Shown here: piece after piece, positions 53,808 to 64,000 of the stretch | Position numbering within the stretch: the stretch's first letter is position 1 | Layout: every line of letters begins with the position of its first letter | NCBI RefSeq assembly: GCF_028453695.1 | Contig: NC_135775.1 | Coordinates: 11,114,046 to 11,178,045, forward strand | DNA length: 64,000 nt | Direction: 5' to 3' | DNA from: Augochlora pura | Taxonomy: Eukaryota; Arthropoda; Insecta; Hymenoptera; Halictidae | The notes under the pieces: generated by a model | What the model was told of the DNA's origin: nothing | Database searches by the model: none | What the model saw: only the letters and a program-made list of their open reading frames with translations | Made by a program: the position numbers and the translations under genes

Positions 53808-55670
53808 TCATTGTTAGAAATTGCATTGATGACAAAATTTCATACTGTCAAGTTTGTATTATGCATCTAATTATTCTAATTAGTCAATGCCAAAACATGA
53901 AATTATAGCTATTACCATTTTCACAATCAAGATTACTTCTTTTTGTATACTCTATATATACAAAAAATTTATAAATGTTAATAACTTTTTTACATGAAGT
54001 CCACTTATTATAGCATGTTACTGTATATGTACTGTATTCTATATTGTATATTATATGTGCACTTTGTAATATCTAGTCAGGAAAGATATATGTATATGAA
54101 TTAATCTTTTTTATAATTAGTAACTATAATGCCAAGACTTTTTAGGCAAACATGTTATTTAGAGAAGTGCAATAAGGACTAATAAGATAGTATGCATCTA
54201 TCCTAACGTTTATAACGTGCATAGAAGTTAAAGAGTTGTATTGTTATTTTATAGCATTCATTTATATATGTCATAAATTATTTGATAAAAGTGATAAAGA
54301 CACCAAAAGACATAAGACATCCATGTGAATAACTATTCCATTTCCACTTGTATTGCAAGTATTACTAGTGCTCTAACTAAAAGTAATGTTTCTTTAAACA
54401 CTTTCTATTATTTGTACATGAATACTTTTATGTGGAAAACATACAAGCCTAGTCTGCATTAAACTATAAAACTGAAGTATAGGTTTTGTGACTCTTGTCT
54501 ACAAAATTAATGACTATTTGAGGCATAGTTCTGTAGTTAATAAACTATTTACTTCATTTTACCGATTTATTTATTGGGACCATCTAATATATTAATGTCA
54601 AAAGACGTTATTATTATTCCATAAATAAATTGATCAACATCCTTAAATAAACGTTGACATTGTAGATTTTATTTTATGTAAACATAGAAGAAGATCGTTT
54701 GTGTATACTGCAAATTAAATGTTTCTTTCATTATGAAAAGTGTTTGTCACATCAAAATCTTTCAATATCCTTTATATTTAACAATAGAAAAAGCCAAATT
54801 GTACTAGAAAGAATTAATAAATGAAATGTCTAAATTCTATGTAACACTTCATTAAGTATCTCAAATAAATTATGTAAATCTGTTTCTACTGAAAGCAGAA
54901 AACATTTTATATTGTTTAACTAGGCGCTATCATCATATAGCAAAATTTGTTATATAAGTGCCTAGATAATTAAACCTACTATGTAAAATCCTAGTTTTTG
55001 TATAAAAAATAACAACTTAATACATAATTATGTTGATCTAAACTGATGATAAATTAAAAAAGGAGAAAAAAAAACTTATAGCAGGGCTTCATTACTCCAG
55101 TTCTTGAAGTTCCCTTTTCCCTCTTTTCTCTATCATTCTTTTTAACAAATTTAGCATGTTCCATCACAATTCGCAAATCGCGAATTGCAACTAATTGCAT
55201 TGCTATTGGTTACAGTTTTTGTTACTATAATCTATGGTCAGATTAGGGGTCAAAATCAAAGAATTTTTAGTAGCAATTTTAGCCTTTTAAATTTCATATG
55301 AATGTACATAATTATATGACCGCTAAAATAGTTCCTCTAAACAATCGTTTGTGTTATTAATTTTTCTACGGAAATAAATAATTTTCACGAATTTTATTCC
55401 AATATTAACATATATATTTCTCTGTTAAATTTTTTTTTAGATGTAGCACAATATATCTTCTAAAATTGAAAAATCTACAAATAAACATAATGTTTCGTTT
55501 GTGGCAAATCTTAAAGGATCTATAAAAATAAAGGCACTAACAAATAAACATAACATAATTATAATGAAATATAATGAAATTTTACAATTATTCTATAGAA
55601 ATAATTTTGGATGACAAATACGTATAATTATACGTACATATTCCTCAAGCTTGATGTTTTAATACATATT
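53808..55670. other. Convergent interval between INPP5E and COX20
   Basis: AT-rich 3' flanks of two convergent genes. It holds an imperfect palindrome (CTAGGC...GCCTAG, about 54,917-54,973) and no coding signal. Confidence 0.45.
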
Positions 55671-55676
55671 TTTATT
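55671..55676 (-). terminator. Candidate COX20 polyadenylation signal
   Basis: TTTATT on the plus strand is AATAAA on the minus strand, about 60 bases past the COX20 stop codon. Confidence 0.5.
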
Positions 55677-55734
55677 ATACGTTTTTTTATATCAATTAAA
55701 TTTATACATTATTACGTATGACATAATCACACTT

Positions 55735-56097
55735 TTACACACTTTCAGTGTTGTCTTCTGATAACTCATTCAGTTTCTTATCAACAGATTTTATAGTACT
55801 TGCTTCATACATAGCTTTTCGAACCAACTTCATTTGTTTCGCCATTTCATAGTCTTGATTCAGACAGTAATACGCATAACAAAGGGTTGTTATGGCACAA
55901 CTTCCTGCTCCTACGTGTGATGACATTCTTCCCTTGCTTGTGAATAAATATGTTATTAATCCACACGTGATGCCGCTAACAATTCCGTAAAAATAAGAGT
56001 CTGCCTGACATTTTGTTTGAATAATTGGTATTCCAAATAATTTGATATCTCTCCTTGAAGCCGTTTCATCTTCGATATTTGTTATACCGCTTGACAT
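55735..56097 (-). CDS. COX20: COX20 cytochrome c oxidase assembly protein
   Basis: A single intronless frame of 120 aa, close to the usual COX20 length. The order is: a charged N-terminus; KLFGIPIIQTKCQADSYFYG, the conserved entry to the first helix; a first membrane helix GIVSGITCGLITYLFTS; a basic loop SKGRMSSHVGAGS; a second helix ITTLCYAYYC; then a charged C-terminal helix. This two-helix plan, with YG......G...YLFTS...R.....G, is that of COX20 (FAM36A). COX20 is an inner mitochondrial membrane chaperone that stabilises newly made COX2 for the SCO copper-insertion step. The gene is divergent from RpS7 and convergent with INPP5E. Confidence 0.88.
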   Translation of the reverse strand: MSSGITNIEDETASRRDIKLFGIPIIQTKCQADSYFYGIVSGITCGLITYLFTSKGRMSSHVGAGSCAITTLCYAYYCLNQDYEMAKQMKLVRKAMYEASTIKSVDKKLNELSEDNTESV

Positions 56098-56901
56098 AAC
56101 TTTAAAATCAAATTACTGATTTCTTCTCCACTTAAGTAATGCAAACAACTTTTTGCTCAAACTAAAACTTGGACTAAAAACCAAAAGTAAGGGAAAAATA
56201 AGTAACTAGTAAATAGTTCGTTACTAGTACAAATCCCTACTGACAAGACTCTTAACTGCAGGCAACCGGGTTTTTGTTTGTAAAGAAACGAAAAGAAGAG
56301 AAACTGGTTTGCTCTGATTGGTTGACGATTCACAACTGAATAGTAATGCTTTCATAATCAAAGAAAAAGGAGGTAGTAGAAAGTGAGCATGATAGTACAA
56401 TATCAGACAACGCATATGAAACGAGTCAGAGTGACGGCTATTTTGGTAGGTCATACAGCACATTTTATGTATTACTTTAGAAATTTTATTAAACTCGTCA
56501 ACCTTTGAAAAAAGTCCCTAGGTGTCTCAGAAAAGATTTTTGTATATTTCTCAGAAATAATAAACGAGCAATTTAAACTAATTGCTGAGTAATTATGGGT
56601 AATTAAAAAGCTATTTTTGTAGCTGTATTGATTACTTAATCTTGATTACTATCGTGATCTAGCTTTTTCCGGATTAAAGCTCCCTATATGTGCTCTAAGT
56701 ACATGATAAGTTGATTCAGTTAAAATAAAAAATAAAAATAAAGTATTATACGATAATAAAATTTACATTTTTATTAATGTCACAAGTAATTCTTACGTAT
56801 GCGTATAAATAAATTGTGTATAGTAGCTTTGACTTTACATACATTCAACTAGAAATTTATATTACAAATAGTTGGCAGCCCTACCAAACCGCTTATGAAG
56901 T
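56098..56901. promoter_or_regulatory. Divergent COX20 / RpS7 intergenic promoter region
   Basis: About 800 bp between the COX20 start (minus) and the RpS7 transcript start (plus). It contains a CCAAT-box sequence (GATTGG, ATTGG at 56317-56321). There is no conserved coding frame. Whether one bidirectional promoter or two separate promoters act here cannot be told from sequence. Confidence 0.45.
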
Positions 56902-56930
56902 CTTTTTCACGCGGTGCGGATATCGGCAAG
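56902..56930 (+). other. RpS7: RpS7 noncoding first exon with 5' TOP tract
   Basis: TCTTTTTCACGCGG near 56901-56914 is a terminal oligopyrimidine tract typical of ribosomal protein mRNAs. It is followed by GGCAAG and a donor GTACAC at 56931. The transcription start is inferred at the C at 56902. Splicing joins it to 57278, where the acceptor TTTCAG touches the ATG. Confidence 0.65.
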
Positions 56931-57277
56931 GTACACGCGTTTAACATTCTGACTTTTAGCGAAAAACAAAGTTAAAATGAGTTCAAAAATATTAAATGTT
57001 TCTTTGCATGTTACTCGTAATATTCTAGTTTATTAAATAAAGAAAGAATTTTATTTGGATTGTGCATAGGAAGTGTGATAATAGTGGATTTTATTTGTCC
57101 CCTGTTACTCAAAGTATTTGACAGCATATTGTATTTTATAAATATTTTGTAATTTTCGACTAATATAGATAAAATAACAATTTGGCAAAAATTTCTATTT
57201 TATATAATTAATTATATAATTGAATTTGTTATATCTATATAAACAATAGTTTAACCTCTAATCGCTTAACCTTTCAG

Positions 57278-58486
57278 ATGTTTACGGCCAACGCTAAAAT
57301 AATAAAGAGTGGTGCAGCAGAACCTGATGCGTTCGAGGCTAGCATTTCTCAAGCTCTTTTAGAGCTGGAAATGAACAGCGATTTAAAATCGCAATTACGA
57401 GAATTGTACATTACTAAGGCTCGCGAAATAGAAACCAATAACAAAAAGGTAATGTTGATTCCGTACACGTATTAATCAATATATTTAGTAACAGTTGTCA
57501 TTCATTTCTGAAATATAAGTTACACATGAATGAAAACGTTTGTCATTACAAATTCATTGTAACTTTGTAAAGCTCAATGCTTATTAGAATCTTGTATTTT
57601 TCAATATTAATTAAGTTTGCAATGGCAAACTGATCTTTTTAACCTAATTTTCTTTATAATTAAATAAATTTTTAATAAAATTCCTACTCTAGTGTATAAA
57701 AAATTAAGTAATATTCACTAGTGTAAATGAATGCATCAATTTAACATAATAATAAATTTGATATATTTAAGTTATTAGTTTATTCTTTTTCTGTATCATC
57801 ATTATATACTACTAGGAAATTTATACATTATGTTTTTTAAAAAATGGAAGCTGTTTAAAATGTGAAATTATCTTGATAATGAATACATTTTTACAATAAT
57901 TGTTGCAGTGCATTATTATATATGTACCTATGCCAAAACTAAAAGCTTTCCAGAAGATACAAACACGACTTGTACGTGAACTAGAAAAGAAATTTTCTGG
58001 GAAACATGTAATGTTTGTTGGAGAGCGTAAAATTTTACCAAAACCAACAAGGAAAACACGTACCAAGAACAAGCAAAAGAGGCCAAGAAGGTATTGGTTA
58101 TAGTCACACATGTCCTGGGGGAACATGATTTGATAAATAAATACTTGTAGATAACAAATATATAATTTAAACAATTTTTGTTTAGCCGTACCTTGACTGC
58201 AGTATATGATGCGTTACTTGAAGATCTGGTATATCCTGTTGAAATAGTTGGTAAACGTATCAGAATTAAATTAGATGGTACTCAATTAATCAAAGTTCAT
58301 CTAGACAAAAATGAACAAACAAACATTGAGCACAAGGTAACAATGAAAGATGTTACTAGTTTTGTGTATTTTAGAAATAAATATTTATTTTTAAATTTTC
58401 TTCTACAGGTTGACACTTTTGCTGCAGTGTATAAAAAATTAACTGGTCGAGATGTGACATTTGAATTCCCAGAAACCTACGTATAA
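57278..58486 (+). CDS. RpS7: 40S ribosomal protein S7 (eS7)
   Basis: Coding exons: 57278-57448, 57909-58090, 58186-58336, 58409-58486; 582 nt, 193 aa, one residue shorter than the human protein. Recognisable blocks run the full length: MFTANAKIIKSG, RELEKKFSGKHVMFVGERKI, KPTRKTRTKNKQKRPRSRTL, DLVYPVEIVGKRIR, HLDKNEQTNIEHKV and YKKLTGRDVTFEFPE. eS7 is a small-subunit protein also needed for 18S rRNA maturation. The ATG directly follows the intron 3' splice site, so the whole leader comes from the upstream exon. Confidence 0.98.
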
Positions 58487-58497
58487 TTTGTTACAAT

Positions 58498-58503
58498 AAT
58501 AAA
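58498..58503 (+). terminator. RpS7: RpS7 polyadenylation signal
   Basis: AATAAA 12 bases after the stop codon, within an A-rich run. Confidence 0.6.
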
Positions 58504-59153
58504 AAAAACAATTGAAATATTGTTCTCTTGTACAATATTTAATTAGCCCTAACTTGTACTGATAACTTATTCTATACTCTATAACAAAGCAGTATTACTA
58601 CTACATCATATTAATTTGACACATTCAGAGAATCTCTGTTCAAGTTGTGCCTCAAGATAAAATGGTTTTTAAATATAATTCAATTGTCAAAATATTGCCT
58701 AGAACTCGAACTTAAAAAATGGAAACAGAATATGCTGTGACAATAATTGATGTTGAGTTAAAACTTTATGATTATGTATTTCATACTCCGACTTCAATGC
58801 TGTGACAAACTAAATTTATGAATTGAAAGGTACGATTTATATTGCTAAAAATTAACTTTTAAATTTATTTCAAACAATGCATTTAACTAAAAATTGGTCC
58901 ACCATCAGGTAATTGTAATGTGACAATTTAAGAACTCTAAAAAATTATTTGTGGTACTAATTTACAACTGGAGATAATTAATAACAAGAATAATATGTAT
59001 GGCTTTATCATTTGTTTCATAGCTCTATAAAGTGAAGAAATCTATTCCTTCTACCAGCATTTGTAATTCTATAATTAGAAACTTTACAATCTTTGAGTGA
59101 CTCAAACATTTATTACAATGCAGTAAAATTTAGTAAAAAATATGTACAAAGTA
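58504..59153. other. 3' flank of RpS7, no gene seen
   Basis: AT-rich spacer with no coding signal, ending at the MITE. Confidence 0.45.
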
Positions 59154-59637
59154 TTTGTACACCTTTCAAAACATAATTTTTTATAATGAGGCCAAACGAT
59201 CTAAATTTTTTTGGAATGTTTACTAGACAATGGTTAGAAAATTATTTGTGAAAATTGCAATTAATTAACGTAATAAGAAAATTGCAACATAACCTTGACA
59301 TAATAAGAGGATTTAAAAAGGTTTTTTTTCTACATTTTTATTTGAATCCGTAACTAATATTTTAAAAATATATTGTATAGATTTCGGTAACTTATATAAA
59401 ATAAAATTTTCATTGAAAGCGGTTAATGATCAAATTACAGCCATTGAAAGATTGACCTGTTTTTTATTGAAATTCGTGAAAAACTGATTACATATTGTGA
59501 ATTATGTTAACCAATTGCAATTTTTCCGAATAATTTTTAGTTACTGTCTAGTAAACTAATCTCTCCGACATCCCAAACAAATTTAAATTTCTTGGGTCAA
59601 TTACAAAAAAATTATTCTGTTTTAAAAGGTGTACAAA
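59154..59637. mobile_element. Non-autonomous inverted-repeat element (MITE)
   Basis: The ends TTTGTACACCTTT and AAAGGTGTACAAA are inverted, and both sides carry TA (59152-59153 and 59638-59639). Inner landmarks also pair: TTTACTAGACA with TGTCTAGTAAA, and AAAATTGCAATTAATTAAC with GTTAACCAATTGCAATTTTT. The arms therefore extend to 140 bp or so each with moderate divergence. There is no coding frame. The TA duplication and inverted ends fit a Tc1/mariner-derived MITE. Confidence 0.8.
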
Positions 59638-60702
59638 TATTTTCTACATCGACTATATTGATTTATTTATTTATACGTACATTTATATATGTACGGATAT
59701 GTGTTACACATCGGTAATTCACAAATGCATTAAATCTTATCTAGTTTTGGACGCATGCGTAGCAGACCGTAAATTGTAGTTTGGTTCATATGTTCTAATA
59801 ACAATTTGTGGGATACTGAACATCGTCCTTGTGTGATGTTGATTTACACAACGTTGCACGTAATAATTCAATTTTAAATGATTCTAAACATGTACAATTG
59901 TGCAGGGCAAGTGTTTTATTAAGGATTTTCATTGCAGTACTCGTATACATATATTTATTCAAATTTGTATCTACAAATAGAGATTAATATGGCGACCACT
60001 TGGAAGATATGAAACATTCACATTTTATAAATAATCTGCAAGCACAAAATCTGTTTATTGAAAAGAATTTAATTAAGGTTACAACTTTAAAGAAATTGTT
60101 ATTTATAAGTTTTAACTCATTAAATATCGAGTGTCAAATATTGTTAGAAAAATATAAATGTTATAAACATAATTAATATTTCAATATATATGAATTTGAG
60201 GTAACAAATATAAAATTTTAAGTACGTACAGGTATATTGTTGCCAGAAACAAATAATTTGTTATATGCAGATATTTCACATTTTTAATATCGAAAAAGAA
60301 TTCGAGCATATCTTGATGAAATTGTGAACAGTGATCATCATCTGTCATAGTTTTCCTTCCTATAGATAGTGTCATAGTGTGGGTAAGTTTTTGCTCAAAT
60401 ATTTGTGTCAATGTAACCACTAATTTTATGTAGCACATATTATACAGTATATACGTATCGTTGATTATTATGGAAGCAAACTTAAATGCTAACCTTCATT
60501 TTTTTCATTCTCCTGTTATTTCGAATAAAAGTTCAGTTTTAAGGAATCTTATCAATTATTTGATATTAATCAATTACTTCCTTTGAATAATAATCAGAAG
60601 AAGTTATAATCAACTATTAATATATTCCTATTCTATACAGTTCATAAGCATAATAAAAATACAATATCAATGTTTAAAATAGTATTTGTCTTTTAGTTTA
60701 AA
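59638..60702. other. 5' flank of PSME3IP1
   Basis: Intergenic and probable leader region. An acceptor TTTTAG at about 60691-60696, just before the ATG, implies at least one noncoding exon, perhaps near 59,990 where an ATGGCGACC motif lies in less AT-rich sequence. Not certain. Confidence 0.4.
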
Positions 60703-61830
60703 ATGAGTTCAGGATTTATATCAGAAGCTGAAATTACTGAACAACGAAGGATAAGACAACAAGAATGGGAACGTGTAAGAACTGCAGATCAGCCATTAGG
60801 TTATTATAATTATTTACTTAACAGTGTTATAATTTTCTATACTTTTTATATGTTGAGCTAATTATCTGATATTTGTAGAGGCTCCAGAGGAACCATATGA
60901 TCCAAGATCATTATATGAGCGTTTGCAAGAACAAAAAAGCAAGCGAGATGTGGAATATGAAGAAGCACATAAGCTAAGTAGGTCAATACGAGTAGTTGAA
61001 AGTACCATTACAAGTCAAATATTACTTAAAAGAAATATTTTTTTATATCAGAGAATATGATCAAAGGCTTGGATGACGATGAAGTGGAATTTTTAGATTT
61101 AGTAGATAGAACTAAATTAGAGGAAGAACGTAAGAAAAATCTTGAGGAAGAAAAAGAAATGCGTGATTTTAAAGCAGCTGTTGCTTCTTTACAAGAAAAA
61201 TCATTAAATGAAAAGTTAAAACAAGAATTAAAAAATCCTCAAATTGCAAGTAAAAACGTTTCATCTGGAAGGTAATACATTAGTTTTTCTTCATTAAAGT
61301 CTACAATATTAAAACAATATGTATTTTTATTAACAGTCGATCATCACAATTGAAGCTATTAGCTGGTGTTGTAGTCAAACGCACAGAGAAGCAAAAACAA
61401 GGTAAATAAACAATATATATGTTTACTAGATAACGTATTTTAACATATTTTAGTATCATACTATTTTTTATATTATGTTTCTATAGGAGAAACTACACGA
61501 GGTGTGAAAAGAAAGTTATCATCCGATGAAAGTAAAGAATCATCTGTAAGTAAAGACTGCCAAGAAAATGAACAGAAAACAAGTGAGATCTTAGTATGTG
61601 AGAGTAGCATACTCCATGATGTTTCTTTACAAACTAAAACTGTAGTAAGTGATATAGGTGGTATGAAATGCATTGGTATCTTACCGGGACTTGGTTCTTA
61701 CGAAGATTCTAGTGGTAGTGATTGCAGTTCAGATACAGACCAAGATCCGGAACCAAATCATTCCAAATATGATCTCCTCGGTCGGGAGATAAAAGTTGTG
61801 AAAGAAGAAATTGTAAAAGAAAAGAGCTGA
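60703..61830 (+). CDS. PSME3IP1: PSME3IP1 / NIP30 (FAM192A) homologue
   Basis: Coding exons: 60703-60799, 60879-60977, 61052-61271, 61337-61401, 61487-61830; 825 nt, 274 aa. The N-terminal NIP30 domain is clear: FISEAEITEQRRIRQQEWER, PEEPYDPRSLYERLQEQKSK, KNMIKGLDDDEVEFLDLVD and a coiled-coil Glu/Lys region. A middle part (LLAGVVVKRTEKQK) and an acidic Ser-rich stretch near the C-terminus (YEDSSGSDCSSDTDQDPE) follow. In mammals this protein (PIP30) binds the proteasome activator PA28-gamma in the nucleus through a phosphorylated acidic C-terminal region, which the Ser/Asp stretch resembles. Confidence 0.92.
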
Positions 61831-62956
61831 ATATGAAATGCTTTCAAACATTTTTTTTATTAATATATAAATTACTATTTTGCTTTACAATTTATTGTAA
61901 TAGTGAAATATAAATATATTTTTGTCAATGATTTTTTGGACATTCTTTGTTTCATTAAAATCCAAAGTAGTGATTGAATTGATTAAATTTTTAATCATTT
62001 TTTAGAAAAATGTTATGCTACTTAATACATTTTTTCGTACTCAATTTAAATTGTTATTTTAGAATTGGTGCCTATAATTGCAAAATATATATTTATGCAG
62101 TTAAGAAATATTAGAAACTGTTGTATCAATAATCTTTTAAATCTTTATTTACTTATTATATTTATAAATATATACACCAAAAAGTTTCCTGCATGAAAGT
62201 ATAAATATTTTGAAAATATGTGGCATATAATAATTACAACACCTTACAATAAGTAACTGATAATAATACTGATAATAGCGAAAGAAGTACTTGGACTGTC
62301 ATGATAACTTATTCATAAACTGTATATTATTATTAGTAGTATTATTTATTTAATTTCAGCTTTCTCAACTATGAAGTGGACACGATATAAACTATATATT
62401 GTAGTGTATACAAAAATTCTATATGCGGTTTACTTTATAACAAGATAAGTTTCTGCAAACCGAATATGTATTTGTGTTAATTTCATTTTATAGGATATGT
62501 TATGAAAGTTGTACATACAATGATATACAATATATGTTTTTAAATATACATATCAAAGACAAGTTCAATGATTTTTTATCAAGAGGAAAATTAATACATA
62601 TATTCACTTATTTTAAAGGTATGTAAATTATTGGATTGTAACATACATAAGTCCATTCTATTTCTCTGCTTTAAAAATGTTAAAAAAATCGAGACAAATT
62701 TATGTTACGACCTAATAGAATTATTTTTTTATTGAAATTTGAAAAGTTTTTGAATGAAATAATAACAATCTTTCATTTTTAAGCTGATGTCATATCAATA
62801 ATTTTTGTCACAACATAAGAATACGTATCGTTATAGTTAATTTGTTTATATAAAATCAACAAGATTAAATCTTCCTCTGATTTATCTTTCTCTGAAGCTT
62901 GCCACACTATTTAACACTGTTGTTACAGATATTTAAATTATATTTCATTTTTTATA
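61831..62956. other. Convergent 3' interval
   Basis: AT-rich 3' flanks of PSME3IP1 (plus) and the gene stopping at 62957 (minus). Nothing else recognised. Confidence 0.45.
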
Positions 62957-64000
62957 TTAAGTTAATAGAGAATTTATCCAGTCATCATTTATTTCTTCTG
63001 AAATGCTACAATCATTACTTAAAAGATCATCTAAAACAGTATCTATATTTATACTATTATTTGCAGGTGAAGTATGTTGAGACATATTTTTGTGACTGTT
63101 GTTAGTTGAAATATTAAATCTTTCACTATTACTGTTATGGGTTTTAATGGTTTTATTACTTTGATTAATTTTACCAGAACTTTTATTCTCTATGTTATTA
63201 GTCATTTTGTTATTACCATTATTAATGTTACTTGAATTATTTGTCTGTAACTGTTTCTTAATTTTACTGAAACTGAATTTTTCATATTGTTTACCACCAG
63301 TTTCACGCTTTACAAGTGTATCTTTTGTTGTTGGAGTACTAAATTTTGTATTACTACAAGCTACATTGTCAAAACTATTTTCCAGATGTGATACAATTGA
63401 CTTTGAAATAGTCGCGCATGTAGGAACTTCAAAAGATAATGTTATGGGGGGCAAACCATCTACTTCTACTTTAGTTATGTTTATATTAGATTTTATTTCA
63501 GAAAATTTTTTATCACAAGAATAGTTCACAGCTGGTCCTGAATTTACTAATTTATCAGATACTGATAAATCATTGGGAAGATATTTTTTACTTCCCACAT
63601 CTGTAGATTTTTCAGTAGAAAGCTCTTCCTTTTTATCTTGGTGAAGAAGAATTTGATTTCTTTTTATTTTTACAATATTAATATTTGTTTTTTTAATACT
63701 TGTTATCTTAGGAATTTTTATAACGTTCACATTTTTATTATTTTGTGGACAAGAAACTTTTTCTGCTTGAAATAATTGCTCTGATGTATTTAAACATTCA
63801 TTTTCCATTTTCGCACTTCTTGCTTCATTATTAGCTAATTGTAAACTGTTACTTGTTACAACTAAGTTGTTTTGTGTGCAGGAATCTTCATTTTTTAAGA
63901 GTATTTTCTTTGATATATTTATACATTCATTTTTCATTTCTGTATTATCTGTTTTATCATTAACTAATTGTGAACTGTTATTAATTACAATAGAATTGTT
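62957..64000 (-). CDS. Unknown Asn/Ser/Lys-rich protein, 3' part, cut by window end
   Basis: One open frame of at least 347 codons continues past the window's right edge, so the start is unseen. The protein is low-complexity and rich in Asn, Ser and Lys. It has a 43-residue tandem duplication: the copy beginning NNSIVINNSS at the window edge aligns without gaps to the next copy beginning NNLVVTSNSL, sharing the pattern M.NEC.N.S...........SC.Q. A short conserved-looking segment, VEVDGLPPITLSFEVPT, sits mid-protein. The C-terminus (DTVLDDLLSNDCSISEEIND, then DWINSLLT) is acidic and may be a binding motif. I do not recognise the family. Convergent with PSME3IP1. Confidence 0.7.
   Translation of the reverse strand, partial: NNSIVINNSSQLVNDKTDNTEMKNECINISKKILLKNEDSCTQNNLVVTSNSLQLANNEARSAKMENECLNTSEQLFQAEKVSCPQNNKNVNVIKIPKITSIKKTNINIVKIKRNQILLHQDKKEELSTEKSTDVGSKKYLPNDLSVSDKLVNSGPAVNYSCDKKFSEIKSNINITKVEVDGLPPITLSFEVPTCATISKSIVSHLENSFDNVACSNTKFSTPTTKDTLVKRETGGKQYEKFSFSKIKKQLQTNNSSNINNGNNKMTNNIENKSSGKINQSNKTIKTHNSNSERFNISTNNSHKNMSQHTSPANNSINIDTVLDDLLSNDCSISEEINDDWINSLLT

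Noticed and set aside
1..64000. CRISPR array, operon or bacterial genomic island
   Set aside because: No regular spacer-repeat pattern, ribosome-binding sites or intronless gene clusters; spliced metazoan genes are found across the window.

Overview
This is a nuclear chromosome segment from an insect. It is visibly AT-rich, its genes have short AT-rich introns with canonical GT..AG junctions, and its protein families are metazoan. The family set (an 18-finger crooked-legs protein, INPP5E, COX20, RpS7, PSME3IP1, a TCF20/RAI1-like ePHD protein), the compact genes and the sparse, decayed transposons suggest a hymenopteran, probably a bee. The species assignment is inference. All exon models were built by hand from splice signals and reading phase. 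The six models with both ends in the window, and the TM-protein model whose start is uncertain, each have a coding length divisible by three.

Layout. (1) 0.9-9.6 kb, minus strand: crooked legs (crol) in ten coding exons, about 1010 aa with 18 C2H2 fingers; its promoter region is probably at 10.3-11.0 kb. (2) 14.8-16.6 kb, minus: an unrecognised single-pass membrane protein with a Cys-rich ectodomain and a C-terminal PDZ-ligand-like tail. (3) 16.6-40.1 kb: a gene-poor stretch holding relics of at least four transposon types (hAT, a Tc1/mariner-like element with TA target duplications and about 230-bp inverted repeats, a gypsy-type integrase on the minus strand, a DIRS-type tyrosine-recombinase retroelement). 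It also holds a decayed ORF of unknown origin, a 144-bp direct repeat, a hexamer minisatellite and a near-perfect hairpin. (4) 40.1-44.4 kb, minus: a TCF20/RAI1-like chromatin protein with a C-terminal extended PHD finger; GC-richer promoter near 45.6-46.6 kb. (5) 49.7-53.8 kb, plus: an INPP5E-type inositol polyphosphate 5-phosphatase with two candidate N-terminal exons and a CAAX tail. (6) 55.7-56.1 kb, minus: COX20, divergent from (7) RpS7 at 56.9-58.5 kb, plus. (8) A 484-bp inverted-repeat MITE at 59.15-59.64 kb. (9) 60.7-61.8 kb, plus: PSME3IP1/NIP30 (FAM192A). (10) 62.96 kb to the window end, minus: the 3' part of an Asn/Ser/Lys-rich protein of unknown function with a 43-residue tandem repeat.

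The genes are unrelated housekeeping, regulatory and signalling genes, not a pathway cluster. I found no CRISPR array, operon, tRNA or rRNA, and no clear novel multi-gene system. The points most worth following are the decayed ORF at 27.6-28.1 kb, the DIRS-type relic, the orphan receptor-like membrane protein, the alternative INPP5E N-termini and the 31.2-kb hairpin.
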